Shown one piece after another: positions 30,076 to 39,530 of a stretch of 64,000 nt of DNA. Source of the stretch: Rhizobiales bacterium Ga0077525 (GTDB lineage: Bacteria > Pseudomonadota > Alphaproteobacteria > Rhizobiales > Xanthobacteraceae). The stretch is taken from positions 38,949-102,948 of the forward strand of contig LNDS01000004.1 of assembly GCA_001464835.1 (NCBI GenBank). The letters are read 5' to 3'. The translations under genes and the position numbers were made by a program. Every line of letters starts with the position of its first letter. Position 1 is the first letter of the stretch. Below the pieces are notes generated by a model. That model searched no databases. It had not been told where the DNA came from and saw only the letters and a program-made list of their open reading frames with translations.

Positions 30076-31194
30076 TCAGGCGTGCGGCTCGATCTTACTG
30101 TCGGCCTTGCGGCGCGCCGATTCCTGCTCGACCGCTTGCGCCAGCGCCGGGTGATGCGCGGTAAAGGCACGAAAGTCGGTGACGTCGAGGATCAGTAGCG
30201 TCGACGCCATTGTCGTCGTCACGGTCGCCGAGCGCGGGCCGCCCTCGAGCAGGGCAAACTCGCCGAAGAACGAGCCGGCGCCGAGGCGGACCGAAGGCGG
30301 CTCGACCTTCACTTCAACCTCGCCGGAGGCGATGAATACATGCAGTCGCCCGGCCGGCCGCGCCGCACGACGACGCTGCGTTCGGGCAAGTCAAGATGTC
30401 GCAGCATGCGCGTCAGTTCGATGATCGCCGGCGCGTCCAGATTGCGCAGGAACGGCACGGCGGTGACCAGGTCCCAGTTGCGGATGAATTCACGGCGGCG
30501 ATGCTCGGCGGCAAAGCCGGTGGCGAGAATGCCGGTCAGCAGGCCGAAGACCGCAAGGCCGCAGATCATCACCATGCCGGCGGCCATGGCCGAGGAAAGT
30601 TTCCGGCACGGCGTCGCCATAGCCGGTCGTCGACAGGGTCGTGACCCCACCACATCGACTGTGGCAAGCTGCCGAAGCGTTCCGGCTGGGCGGCGCGCTC
30701 CAACAGATGCAAGGCGACACCGGCGAGCAGCAGCACGATCAGGAAGATGATGAGCACGCTGGCCAGTGGCCGCGCTTCCATCTTCACGATCCGCCCGAGC
30801 ATCGACAATCCCGGAACAGCGGCGGCGAGTTTGAACACCCATAGCGCACCGAACAGCCAGACGGTGTCCGCCGGAATGCCGGCGAGTAGCGCGAGGGGAA
30901 CCGGCAGTACCGCGAGAACGTCGATCACGCCACCGCCGCTCAGCAAGTAAGCTCCGGCATCCCCATCGCGAAAGTGCGCCCGCAATTTGAAGGCAAATTC
31001 CGCAAGAAGAAGGCAAGGCAGCACTATAAGATGGCCGCCAGCCAGGGCGTCAGTGCGGCGCGCAGCGCAGGCACCATCATCGCCATCATCGCCGCGAGGC
31101 CGGCGCTCAAAGCGGCATATTTCACGATGCGGACAAGGGGCGGAACAGGCGGCGTCACGCGGACTGGCGGGTCGTCGGTGTGTGGCTGTGCCAT
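30076..31194 (-). pseudogene. broken cyclic-nucleotide-gated K+ channel (MlotiK1-like)
   Basis: Pieces of one channel gene are spread over three frames. From ATG 31194 the first frame gives a membrane helix and meets TAG at 31024-31026; the phrase continues as CCLAFF and then resumes in another frame as AEFAFKLRAHF. The pore is split just before the selectivity filter TTLSTTGYGDAVPET; the next helix (AAGMVMICGLAVFGLLTG) needs a further shift. The CNBD breaks at GDCMY near 30334-30336, where restoring one T gives YFIASGEVEV, and ends with FGEFALLEGGPRSATV. One nonsense and at least four frameshifts make it a clear pseudogene. Confidence 0.88.
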
Positions 31195-31572
31195 GAAGAG
31201 ATTGAGGCCGTGTTTCCGAAGCTGAAATTCGCCGCTGTCATCCGGTTTCGCATCTGACCAGCGGTCACCAGACTACGGGAGACAAGGGTGCCGCGGCTAG
31301 GTGGCAGATCGCGCGACCGAGGCCGCGCTGTCATAAACAATAGGATGCTGTGAGATGCAGCATTGTGTCATGCAATTGGGCAAGTTTCACGGTGGAACTG
31401 TCCGCAGGGTTCCATATTAATATTGCCGTGGCATTAAAGACTAAAATGAAACGTTCTGCGTTGACTAACACCCCGATACCGGTAAGACTTTGTTAACTGG
31501 CCCGGATTTGAGGGCAATTTTTTTCGAATTTAAGAGACTGGGCCGCTCTCGGCCCTTCGGGGGCGCGCGGCT
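31195..31572. other. 378-bp leader region upstream of the giant surface protein
   Basis: No gene is seen. The second half (31370-31535) is AT-rich relative to the surroundings and probably contains the promoter, although no element could be assigned firmly. A small hairpin sits just before the start codon (31540-31555), followed by TTCGGGGGCG as a possible ribosome-binding segment. Confidence 0.5.
31540..31555 (+). promoter_or_regulatory. leader hairpin close to the start of the giant protein
   Basis: GGGCCG-CTCT-CGGCCC forms a 6-bp GC stem with a 4-nt loop, 17 nt before the ATG. It stands beside the likely ribosome-binding segment and could affect translation initiation or mRNA stability. 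It is a short structure and may be fortuitous in GC-rich DNA. Confidence 0.3.
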
Positions 31573-34500
31573 ATGTTACGCAGCGTTGACACTTGGGAGG
31601 GCGAACATTTCGCTTTCGGCGAAGCGGATGCTTCGCCGGGGGATGTGCCGACCTCTGTGGCCATCGAGAACGGTGCCGATGGACCGAGCGCGACCATTCC
31701 TGACGCGCATCTTTTGTTTACCGCCCAATTTGCCCGCGCCGGCGCCGATCTCGTCCTGCATGGCGAAGACGGCAAAGTCGTCGTCGTTCAGGATTACTTC
31801 GCCGCCGATCAGCGCGCGCGGCTGTTGTCGCCAGAAGGCGCGGCGCTGTCGCCGGAAATCGTCGACGCTTTGGCCGGTCCGCAGGCGCCAGGGCAGTTCG
31901 CGCAAGCTGCCGCGACGCCGCCCGCCCAGCAGGCCGTCGGCCGCGTCGCGGTCGTCACCGGTGACGCCACGATCGTGCGCAACGGCGTCGCCATGGCCGC
32001 CAATGCCGGCGATCCGATCCTCAAGGGCGACGTGTTGCAGACCGTGTCCGGCACGATCGGCGTCACCTTCAGCGACGGCAGCACGCTCAATCTGACCGCC
32101 AATACGCGGCTGGTCGTCAACGAATTCGTCTACGATCCGCGCGGCTCGGCGAATTCGCAACTGCTCGATCTGGTGCAAGGCTCGCTGACTTTCATTTCCG
32201 GCGAGATCGCGCATAACGGCGACATGCGAATCGGCACGCCGGTCGCCACCATGGGCATTCGCGGCACGGTCGGCGGCGTCACCACCGCCAGCGACGGCAC
32301 GGTGAATTTCTACGTGTCGCAGAGCACGACCGGCGCCGTCATTCTCGACAGCCGCGGCACCATCATCGCCAATGTCGTCCAGGACGGTCCGCTGATTATC
32401 GTGCGGCCGGTCGGGCCGCTCCAGGTGATTGCCGAAGAGGTCCAGAAATCGCCGGCGCAACTGGCGACCGAACTCGCCGCCTTGCAGCAGATCGTCAACA
32501 TCCAGTCGGTCGGTCAGCAGATCATCCAGCAGTTTTTTCAGCAGAACCCGAACAATCCCAATCCCAATCCGCAGGCGACCGACAAGCCGCTCACGCAGAT
32601 CCAGATTTTCCAGACGCCGAACAGCACACCGTCGGCTGGCGATGCTGGCACGAACAATGATGCGCCGCCGCCGTTCAATGCGGCGACGATGACGACGACG
32701 ACGCCCAATCCTGACGGAACGCAAACGACGCAAACCCAGACGGTGACGTTTTTCCCCAACGTCGCGCCTGTGGCGCCGCCGATCTCGGTAACAACGGATG
32801 AAAACGGCGCGCCTGTGACCATCGATGGCCTTGCCAACGCCAGCGATGCGGAGGGCGATGCGCTTCACATCGAAAATGTGGTTCTAACCGCGACCGGTGT
32901 ACAGGGCCAAGTAGTCTATACAACGAACGGCAATTCGATCACGGTCGACCCGACCCAGTTCGCATACCTCGACGCGGGTGAGCATGTTACCCTGGTGGCG
33001 AACTACAATGTCGTCGACAGCCACGGCGCTTCGGTCGCGACCAGTGCGACGTTGACCGTCAACGGCGTCAACGATGCGCCGGTGATTGTCTCGGATGGCG
33101 GCGGCAGCAGCGCGGCGATATCAGTTGCTGAGAATACGACGGCGGTGACGACCGTTCAGGCGATTGATGTCGATAGCTCGGCCGTGACCTATTCGATCGT
33201 CAACGGCGCCGGCAGCCCCGACGCGGCGCTGTTCGCGATCGACGCGCAGACCGGGGCCCTGTCCTTTGTGCAAGCGCCCGATTTCGAAAATCCGGCGGAC
33301 GCCGGCCACGATAACAGTTACATCGTGCAGGTCCGGGCCTCGGACGGTTCGCTCACCGATGTCCAGACGCTGAACATCAGCGTCAACGATGTCGCCGATG
33401 CCCTGATGCCGACCGCCAGTTCGGTCACGGTCTCCGAGGAGGGGCTATCGAACGGCAATGCCGATACGTTTGGCACGACCGACACCACAAACGTCGCTAT
33501 CTCGAACGGCGCCATTGCTGTGACCGGTGGCGGCGAATCGCTGACATTCGCGCTGGGCGTGCCGGAAACCAATCTGACGTTCAAAGGCAGCCCGCTCTCC
33601 TGGAGTGGCAGCGGCACCGGAACTTTGACCGGCAGTGTTGGCGACACCGACGTGATCGCCATTACGATCGACTCACAGGGCAATTATCAGGTGACCCTGA
33701 AACAGCCTGTTGATCATCCCGACGGCGACACCGAGGACGTCGTGAGCCTCAACGTGCCGGTGACAGTGTCGAGCGGTCAGCAAAGCGCGACGACCATGCT
33801 GACGGTCGGCATTGAGGACGACAGCCCGCGGGCCGTGAACCATGAGGTTTCCACCAGCGCCTCGGTGACACAGGATTTCAACGTCGCGTTCGCGCTGGAT
33901 TACAGCGGCAGCATCAATAACGCCGAGCTCAATACCATGCTCGGCGCAGTGAAGACCGCCGCGCAATCTTTGTTCGAGGGCACCACGGGCGACGTCAGCA
34001 TCACGGTCGTGGCTTTTGCTGGCTCGGCAGCTTCGCTCGGCACTTTCACGAGTTATTCGGCCTTCGCCGCCGCGATCGACTCCACCAATCCGCAATTGAT
34101 GGGCAGCCGGCCCAATCTTGTCGGGGGCACCAATTTCGATGCGGCCGTGCAGCAGGTCATCGCTCACTTCACGCCCGTTGAGGGCACACACAACGAAGTA
34201 TTCTTCCTCAGCGACGGCCAGTCCTCGGTGTCGTCGCAAGCGACGGCCTGGAATAATTTTGTCGATAGCAACGAAATCGGTGTCACCGCCGTCGGCATTG
34301 GCGACGGTATCAGCAATTCCGGCTTGCAGTCGGTCGATGTCGACGGCTCAGGCTCGCCGATTTTGGTTGCGCAGTTCAGCGATCTTGTCGAATCGCTGCT
34401 CGAACTTGTGGCCCCCGAGACTAAGGGCAACGTCCTGAGGGGCGGCAGCCTCGGCGGCGACGGCGGCCGCATCCTGTCGATTACCGTCGATGGCCAGACC

Positions 34501-37500
34501 TATACGTGGAACGGCTATGAAGGCGAGGGCGCCTTCATCTCGACCGGCGGTGAAAACGGCAGTTCCGGCACTTACATCAGCCTTACAACGGCGCTCGGCG
34601 GCGCTTTCACGTTCTACTTCGCCGCTCAACAAGGCCACGCGGCGGGCGACTGGACCTATACGCCGCCGGAATTTCTTAGTGGGCCGGAGAATGAGGTCTT
34701 TCATTACACGCTGACCGACAATGACGGTGACAATTCCGGAGCCGACATCACAATCTCGGTTACGGCTGAAAATTATACGCTGCCCGTTGAAACGGCCGAT
34801 TTGTCGTTCAATGGCTATGAGGACGTCTACCGGCAAATCGACTTCGATGTTTTGGAGGGCAGCGGGCTGGCACGCGGGTTTGTGCTCGATAGCCTGCCCG
34901 ATCCAAGTGCCGGCTATCTGCAGATTATTGGCGCCAATATGGGCGACCCGGAAGGCATTGCTCAAGTCGGTGTGGAATACGCCGCCGGCTCCAGCGTCTA
35001 TTTTTTAGATGTTCCAAACTGGAACGGGACGTCTGAGTTCCTGTATCACGCCGTCGGCGTTGACGGGCAGGCTGACGCCACGCCAGCGACGATCACGCTG
35101 AACTGGGCCCCGAGTAACGACGCGCCGGTGGCGGTCGACGATACGCCGGCGAGCGTCGCCGAGGACAGCGGCCTGCGCATCATCAGCTTCGCCTCGCTGC
35201 TGGGCAACGACTCGAAGGGTCCGGCGAATGAGTCCGGTCAGACGCTGACCATCACCGCAATCGCCAACGTCGTCGGCGGCACGGCGGTGATCAACGGCAC
35301 TAATATCGAGTTCACGCTGGCGGCGAACTTCAATGGCACGGCATCTTTCGATTATACGGTGCGCGACAACGGTCAGACCAACGGCGCGGACGACTTCAGG
35401 ACCGACACCGGCAGCGTGTCGTTCTCGGTCACCCCCGTCAACGACGCGCCGGTGAACAGCGTGCCGGGTGCGCGGACCGTTTCCGAGGACACCGACCTTT
35501 TCATATCCGGTTTGTCGATCTCCGATGCCGACGCTGGCGGCGCAAATGTCACGACCACGTTGTCCGTCGCTCACGGCACGCTGACGGTTGCCGCGGCCGG
35601 CGGCGCCACGGTTTCGGGCAGTGGCACCGATACGGTCACCTTGAGCGGCACGGTATCCCAGATCAACGCGACACTTGCCGCATCGAACAATATCGCCTAT
35701 CGCAGCGCGCAAGACTATAGCGGCAGCGACACGCTTACTGTTACCACCAATGATGGCGGCCATACCGGTGGCAGCGCGCTGAGCGACACCGACACCGTCG
35801 CGATCACCGTGACCCCTGTCGCCGATACGCCGACGCTATTGGGTCCGCTCGCCAGCGCGGCCAGCGATGATTTTAACGGCGCATCGCTCGATACGTCGCA
35901 ATGGAACGTATATCTCCCGACGATGGCTACGGAAAACCAGGACCCTTCGGTGACCCAGACCGGCGGCGTCCTGCAGATCCACGACCGCGGCTATCTGCAG
36001 ACGGTCGACGGCTTCACGCCCAGCACGGCGACGCCGCTGCACATTAGTCTGGATTGGACCTTCCAGAGCATCGACTATCTGCACATAACGGACCGCACCG
36101 ACGGCGTGACCGAGCCGGTTTCCGGCGGCACGATCAATGGCGTCACCTTCCTCGCCGGCTGGCAAAACACGTTTGGAATTTACGACACTGTCGGAGCAAC
36201 ATCCGTCACGACAACCTTCAGTTTTGTGCCGGGCACCACCTACCACATCGAGATTACGGATGACGGCGCCCATCAGTCGTTCGTGATCTCCGATCTGAAC
36301 GGCATGGTCCTCGCCTCCGTACAGAGCGATTACAACCGGGCGCCCGCCGGCACTCTGGTGACCATCACGAATCGCGAAGGCAACGACGGCCAACACACCC
36401 TCACGATCGACAATCTCACGATCTCGTCCGCCTATGGCGGCATGGAAGACAATGCCGTGACGCTTTCCGGCCTGACAGCCGCACTCACCGATCCGTCGGA
36501 GATACTCAGTCTCTCGATCACCGGCTTCCCGGCGGGTGCGACATTCTCGGCAGGATCGCTGGTCGACACCAACAACGACACACTCGCCGATACTCTCCTG
36601 TTGAGCGCGGCCGAGATTGCCGGGCTCGCATCGACGCCGCTGAGCATGACGCCTCCCTCAAACTACAACGGCAACTTCACGCTACATGTCAGCGCAACCT
36701 CGACTGAATCCGACAATAGCTCGGCCTCCGTGTCGCGTGACTTCGCGGTGTCGATTGCGGCGGTCAACGACAAGCCGGCGCTGACGGGTTCGCTGGCCGC
36801 AAGCGTAGGCGTCGGACTCAGCCACATTCTTACGACGCAGGAATTGTCTTTTGCCGATCCCGACGATGGCGCTGCGGATGTCACCTTCACCGTCGCGAAC
36901 CAGCAGAATGGTTCGCTGCAAGTCGCGGGCAACGCTGCGACCAGTTTCACCGGACAACAACTGACCAATGGACAGGTGTCCTTCGTCCATGACGGCTCAT
37001 CGACCTTGTCGGCCGGCTTCACGGTCGCGGTGGAAGATGGCAATGAGGACGGCTCGGCTCCCGTTGCCGATACGTTCGAATTCTCGACGGCGCTTCTAAC
37101 CTTCGAAGCCGGGCTTGGCGGCTGGGCGACCACCGGGGCCGTCACGACGACGACCGCTCAACAAACCGAAGGGGCGAGTTCCGCTTCCCTCACGAGTAAC
37201 AACGGAGCGGGAGCGTCGGCGATCGAATCGTTCCTTGGTATCGCGCAGGGGTCGCTGCAGGGGATGGGTAATTGCAGCCCGCACAATGGCGCCGCCATGA
37301 GCGTTGCTCTCCATCTCGGAGCGGGCGATACCTTCACGTTCGACTGGAAGTTTACGACGACCGAAGTACCCAACAACGGTTTTTATAATGATTTTGCCTT
37401 TTTTAGTAACGGGCCCAGCTCCGTTATTGAACTTGCCGACACTTGGACTGCGGCCGATACCTGGCACGAAGCGAGCTTTGTCGCATCCGCGGCCGGTGAT

Positions 37501-37599
37501 TATGTTTTTGGATTTGGCGTCGTAAACGTGAATGATCCCGCCGGCCAATCCAGTTTGTTCATCGATCATCTGCGCATCGATCACGCGATGGCATTATAG
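31573..37599 (+). CDS. giant repeat surface protein with FecR-like, cadherin-like and vWA domains (type I secretion substrate)
   Basis: 2008 residues, no signal peptide. Layout: N-terminal beta domain (about 25-95), FecR-like domain (about 120-260), Gln/Asn/Pro linker (about 300-395), cadherin-like repeats each introduced by VNDAPV or a variant (about 395-620), a beta domain to about 765, a von Willebrand A domain (about 770-945) with MIDAS DYSGS starting at Asp776, more cadherin-like repeats (about 1180-1420), a lectin-like insertion (about 1430-1620), further repeats and a final beta domain (about 1840-2008). The only cysteine I noticed is near 1902. No RTX nonapeptides were found. The exporter genes follow, so type I secretion is inferred; adhesion is the likely role. 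Confidence 0.88.
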   Translation: MLRSVDTWEGEHFAFGEADASPGDVPTSVAIENGADGPSATIPDAHLLFTAQFARAGADLVLHGEDGKVVVVQDYFAADQRARLLSPEGAALSPEIVDALAGPQAPGQFAQAAATPPAQQAVGRVAVVTGDATIVRNGVAMAANAGDPILKGDVLQTVSGTIGVTFSDGSTLNLTANTRLVVNEFVYDPRGSANSQLLDLVQGSLTFISGEIAHNGDMRIGTPVATMGIRGTVGGVTTASDGTVNFYVSQSTTGAVILDSRGTIIANVVQDGPLIIVRPVGPLQVIAEEVQKSPAQLATELAALQQIVNIQSVGQQIIQQFFQQNPNNPNPNPQATDKPLTQIQIFQTPNSTPSAGDAGTNNDAPPPFNAATMTTTTPNPDGTQTTQTQTVTFFPNVAPVAPPISVTTDENGAPVTIDGLANASDAEGDALHIENVVLTATGVQGQVVYTTNGNSITVDPTQFAYLDAGEHVTLVANYNVVDSHGASVATSATLTVNGVNDAPVIVSDGGGSSAAISVAENTTAVTTVQAIDVDSSAVTYSIVNGAGSPDAALFAIDAQTGALSFVQAPDFENPADAGHDNSYIVQVRASDGSLTDVQTLNISVNDVADALMPTASSVTVSEEGLSNGNADTFGTTDTTNVAISNGAIAVTGGGESLTFALGVPETNLTFKGSPLSWSGSGTGTLTGSVGDTDVIAITIDSQGNYQVTLKQPVDHPDGDTEDVVSLNVPVTVSSGQQSATTMLTVGIEDDSPRAVNHEVSTSASVTQDFNVAFALDYSGSINNAELNTMLGAVKTAAQSLFEGTTGDVSITVVAFAGSAASLGTFTSYSAFAAAIDSTNPQLMGSRPNLVGGTNFDAAVQQVIAHFTPVEGTHNEVFFLSDGQSSVSSQATAWNNFVDSNEIGVTAVGIGDGISNSGLQSVDVDGSGSPILVAQFSDLVESLLELVAPETKGNVLRGGSLGGDGGRILSITVDGQTYTWNGYEGEGAFISTGGENGSSGTYISLTTALGGAFTFYFAAQQGHAAGDWTYTPPEFLSGPENEVFHYTLTDNDGDNSGADITISVTAENYTLPVETADLSFNGYEDVYRQIDFDVLEGSGLARGFVLDSLPDPSAGYLQIIGANMGDPEGIAQVGVEYAAGSSVYFLDVPNWNGTSEFLYHAVGVDGQADATPATITLNWAPSNDAPVAVDDTPASVAEDSGLRIISFASLLGNDSKGPANESGQTLTITAIANVVGGTAVINGTNIEFTLAANFNGTASFDYTVRDNGQTNGADDFRTDTGSVSFSVTPVNDAPVNSVPGARTVSEDTDLFISGLSISDADAGGANVTTTLSVAHGTLTVAAAGGATVSGSGTDTVTLSGTVSQINATLAASNNIAYRSAQDYSGSDTLTVTTNDGGHTGGSALSDTDTVAITVTPVADTPTLLGPLASAASDDFNGASLDTSQWNVYLPTMATENQDPSVTQTGGVLQIHDRGYLQTVDGFTPSTATPLHISLDWTFQSIDYLHITDRTDGVTEPVSGGTINGVTFLAGWQNTFGIYDTVGATSVTTTFSFVPGTTYHIEITDDGAHQSFVISDLNGMVLASVQSDYNRAPAGTLVTITNREGNDGQHTLTIDNLTISSAYGGMEDNAVTLSGLTAALTDPSEILSLSITGFPAGATFSAGSLVDTNNDTLADTLLLSAAEIAGLASTPLSMTPPSNYNGNFTLHVSATSTESDNSSASVSRDFAVSIAAVNDKPALTGSLAASVGVGLSHILTTQELSFADPDDGAADVTFTVANQQNGSLQVAGNAATSFTGQQLTNGQVSFVHDGSSTLSAGFTVAVEDGNEDGSAPVADTFEFSTALLTFEAGLGGWATTGAVTTTTAQQTEGASSASLTSNNGAGASAIESFLGIAQGSLQGMGNCSPHNGAAMSVALHLGAGDTFTFDWKFTTTEVPNNGFYNDFAFFSNGPSSVIELADTWTAADTWHEASFVASAAGDYVFGFGVVNVNDPAGQSSLFIDHLRIDHAMAL

Positions 37600-37632
37600 C
37601 CAAGCCGTCTCCCGGCGGCACTTCATCGCGCA

Positions 37633-37650
37633 GGGCGATCCGGCTCGCCC
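37633..37650 (+). promoter_or_regulatory. hairpin between giant protein and exporter genes
   Basis: GGGCGA-TCCGGC-TCGCCC is a perfect 6-bp stem with a 6-nt loop, 34 nt after the stop, extendable with one bulge to CAG/CTG. No U run follows directly; a T9 run stands 44 nt later (37694-37702). It could be a partial terminator or processing site lowering exporter expression relative to its substrate. Confidence 0.35.
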
Positions 37651-37775
37651 CTGGAATGCATAGTCCGCGATACTTTTCGGGGCATCGGGCGACTTTTTTT
37701 TGCATTCGTGTCAATTTGATGCTTCACCACTTTTAAGGGAGATTCGGCCGCAAGCCGAGGGAGCCAGAGCAGAAT

Positions 37776-39530
37776 ATGCCGACCCGCACACCAGCCCGCC
37801 CCGGCCAGCACTCCGAACTCTCCTCGGCGCTTGCCGCCTGCCGTGGAGCTTTTGCCGGCACGGCGCTGATTTCCGGCATGAGCAACATCCTGATGCTGTC
37901 CGGCGCGATGTTCATGCTGGAGGTTTACGACCGGGTGCTGCCGAGCCGCTCGGTGCCGACGCTGGTCGGCCTCACCATCCTGGTCGCTGTCCTGTTCCTG
38001 GCGCTTGGCCTGCTCGATGCCATAAGGGGCCGCATTCTGGCGCGCGTCGGCGGCTCTCTCGACGAGGCGCTGAGCGGCCGCGTTTATGACACGATGGTGC
38101 GGCTACCACTGCGCGCCGGCGATCGGGGCGACGGCAACCTGCCGCTGCGCGACCTTGACGCCATCCGCTCCTTCCTCTCCAGCCTTGGCCCGGTGGCTTT
38201 GTTCGATCTGCCCTGGATCCCGCTCTATCTCGCCATTTGTTTTGTTTTCCATCCGCTGATCGGCCTGACCGCGCTTATCGGTGCTATCATCTTGATCGCC
38301 CTGACCTTGCTGACCGAGTACCTCACCAAGGCGCCGGCCAAGGCCGCACAGGAAGCGGCGATGGCGCGCAATGGTTTGGCCGAAGCGAGCCGGCGCAATG
38401 CCGAGGCGCTTACCGCCATGGGCATGTTCGGCCGCATGGCGGCGCGTTGGAGCGCCGCCAACCGTGCCTATATGAGCAGCCAGCAGCGCACCAGCGACGT
38501 CGGCGGCGGACTGAGCGCCGCCTCCAAAGTGCTGCGCATGATGTTGCAGTCCGGCGTGCTGGCGGTCGGCGCCTATCTCGTCATTCAGCAGCAGGCGAGC
38601 GCGGGCGTCATCATTGCCGGTTCGATCCTCAGCGCGCGTGCGCTCGCCCCGGTCGATCTCGCCATCGCGCACTGGAAGGGCTTCGTCAACGCGCGGCAAA
38701 GCTGGCAGCGGCTGAGCAAGCTGCTCGCGGCAATGCCGGCGCAGGCGCCGCCGATGGCGCTGCATCCGCCGTCGCTTCGGCTGGTTGTCGAAACTGTCAG
38801 CGCCGCGCCGCCGGGCGTGTCGAAGATCATGCTGCATGATGTCGGCTTCAAGCTTGAAGCCGGCCAAGGCCTCGGCATTATCGGCCCCAGCGGGTCGGGA
38901 AAGTCGTCGCTGGTGCGTTTGTTGGTCGGCGTCTGGCATCCGGTGCGCGGCAAGGTGCGGCTCGATGGCGCGGCGCTGGATCAATGGTCGCCGGACGTCA
39001 TCGGCCGGCATATCGGCTATCTGCCGCAGGACGTCGAACTTTTGACCGGCACGGTCGCCGAGAACATTTCGCGCTTCGAGCAGGAGCCCGATATCGACGC
39101 CGTGATTGCCGCCGCCAAGGCGGTGGCCGTTCATGACCTCATTGTCAGCCTGCCGCAGGGTTACGACACGCCGGTCGGCGAATATGGCACGTCGCTGTCG
39201 GCTGGGCAGGCGCAGCGCGTGGCTTTGGCCCGCGCCGTCTATCGCGATCCGTTTCTGGTTGTTCTTGACGAGCCGAATGCGCATCTCGATGCCGACGGCG
39301 ACGCGGCGCTGACCCGTGCTATTCTCGGCGTGCGCGAGCGCAAGGGCATCGTCATCGTCGTCGCGCATCGGCCGAGCGCGATTGCCGGCGTCGATCAGAT
39401 CATGGTCATGAAAGAGGGCCGGGTGCAGGCCTTCGGTCCAAAGGATGAAGTTCTGAACAAGGTGCTGCAGCGGCCGGCGGTGCCGCAGCCGCTCAAGGTG
39501 GCTCCCGAAGGCGGGAGTGCCAACGCATGA
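37776..39530 (+). CDS. type I secretion ABC transporter (permease-ATPase), PrtD/HlyB type
   Basis: 584 residues. Membrane domain about 20-310 with six helices; nucleotide-binding domain about 335-570 with Walker A GPSGSGKSS, Q-loop YLPQDVEL, signature LSAGQAQRVALARA and Walker B FLVVLDEPNAHLD. No N-terminal C39 peptidase, as in the PrtD branch that exports proteins with C-terminal signals. It sits 176 bp behind the giant surface protein and overlaps the adaptor gene by 4 nt (ATGA). It should form the inner-membrane motor of a type I system with a TolC-like channel encoded elsewhere. Confidence 0.94.
   Translation: MPTRTPARPGQHSELSSALAACRGAFAGTALISGMSNILMLSGAMFMLEVYDRVLPSRSVPTLVGLTILVAVLFLALGLLDAIRGRILARVGGSLDEALSGRVYDTMVRLPLRAGDRGDGNLPLRDLDAIRSFLSSLGPVALFDLPWIPLYLAICFVFHPLIGLTALIGAIILIALTLLTEYLTKAPAKAAQEAAMARNGLAEASRRNAEALTAMGMFGRMAARWSAANRAYMSSQQRTSDVGGGLSAASKVLRMMLQSGVLAVGAYLVIQQQASAGVIIAGSILSARALAPVDLAIAHWKGFVNARQSWQRLSKLLAAMPAQAPPMALHPPSLRLVVETVSAAPPGVSKIMLHDVGFKLEAGQGLGIIGPSGSGKSSLVRLLVGVWHPVRGKVRLDGAALDQWSPDVIGRHIGYLPQDVELLTGTVAENISRFEQEPDIDAVIAAAKAVAVHDLIVSLPQGYDTPVGEYGTSLSAGQAQRVALARAVYRDPFLVVLDEPNAHLDADGDAALTRAILGVRERKGIVIVVAHRPSAIAGVDQIMVMKEGRVQAFGPKDEVLNKVLQRPAVPQPLKVAPEGGSANA

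Noticed and set aside
31576..32868. A 430-codon frame on - opposite the giant protein
   Set aside because: Arg-rich shadow; the plus-strand frame has clear FecR-like and repeat domains.
32900..36800. Possible tandem DNA repeats (satellite-like) in the giant gene
   Set aside because: The repeats are at protein level (VNDAPV-type starts) and diverged in DNA; they are explained by cadherin-like domains, not by a separate repeat element or CRISPR.
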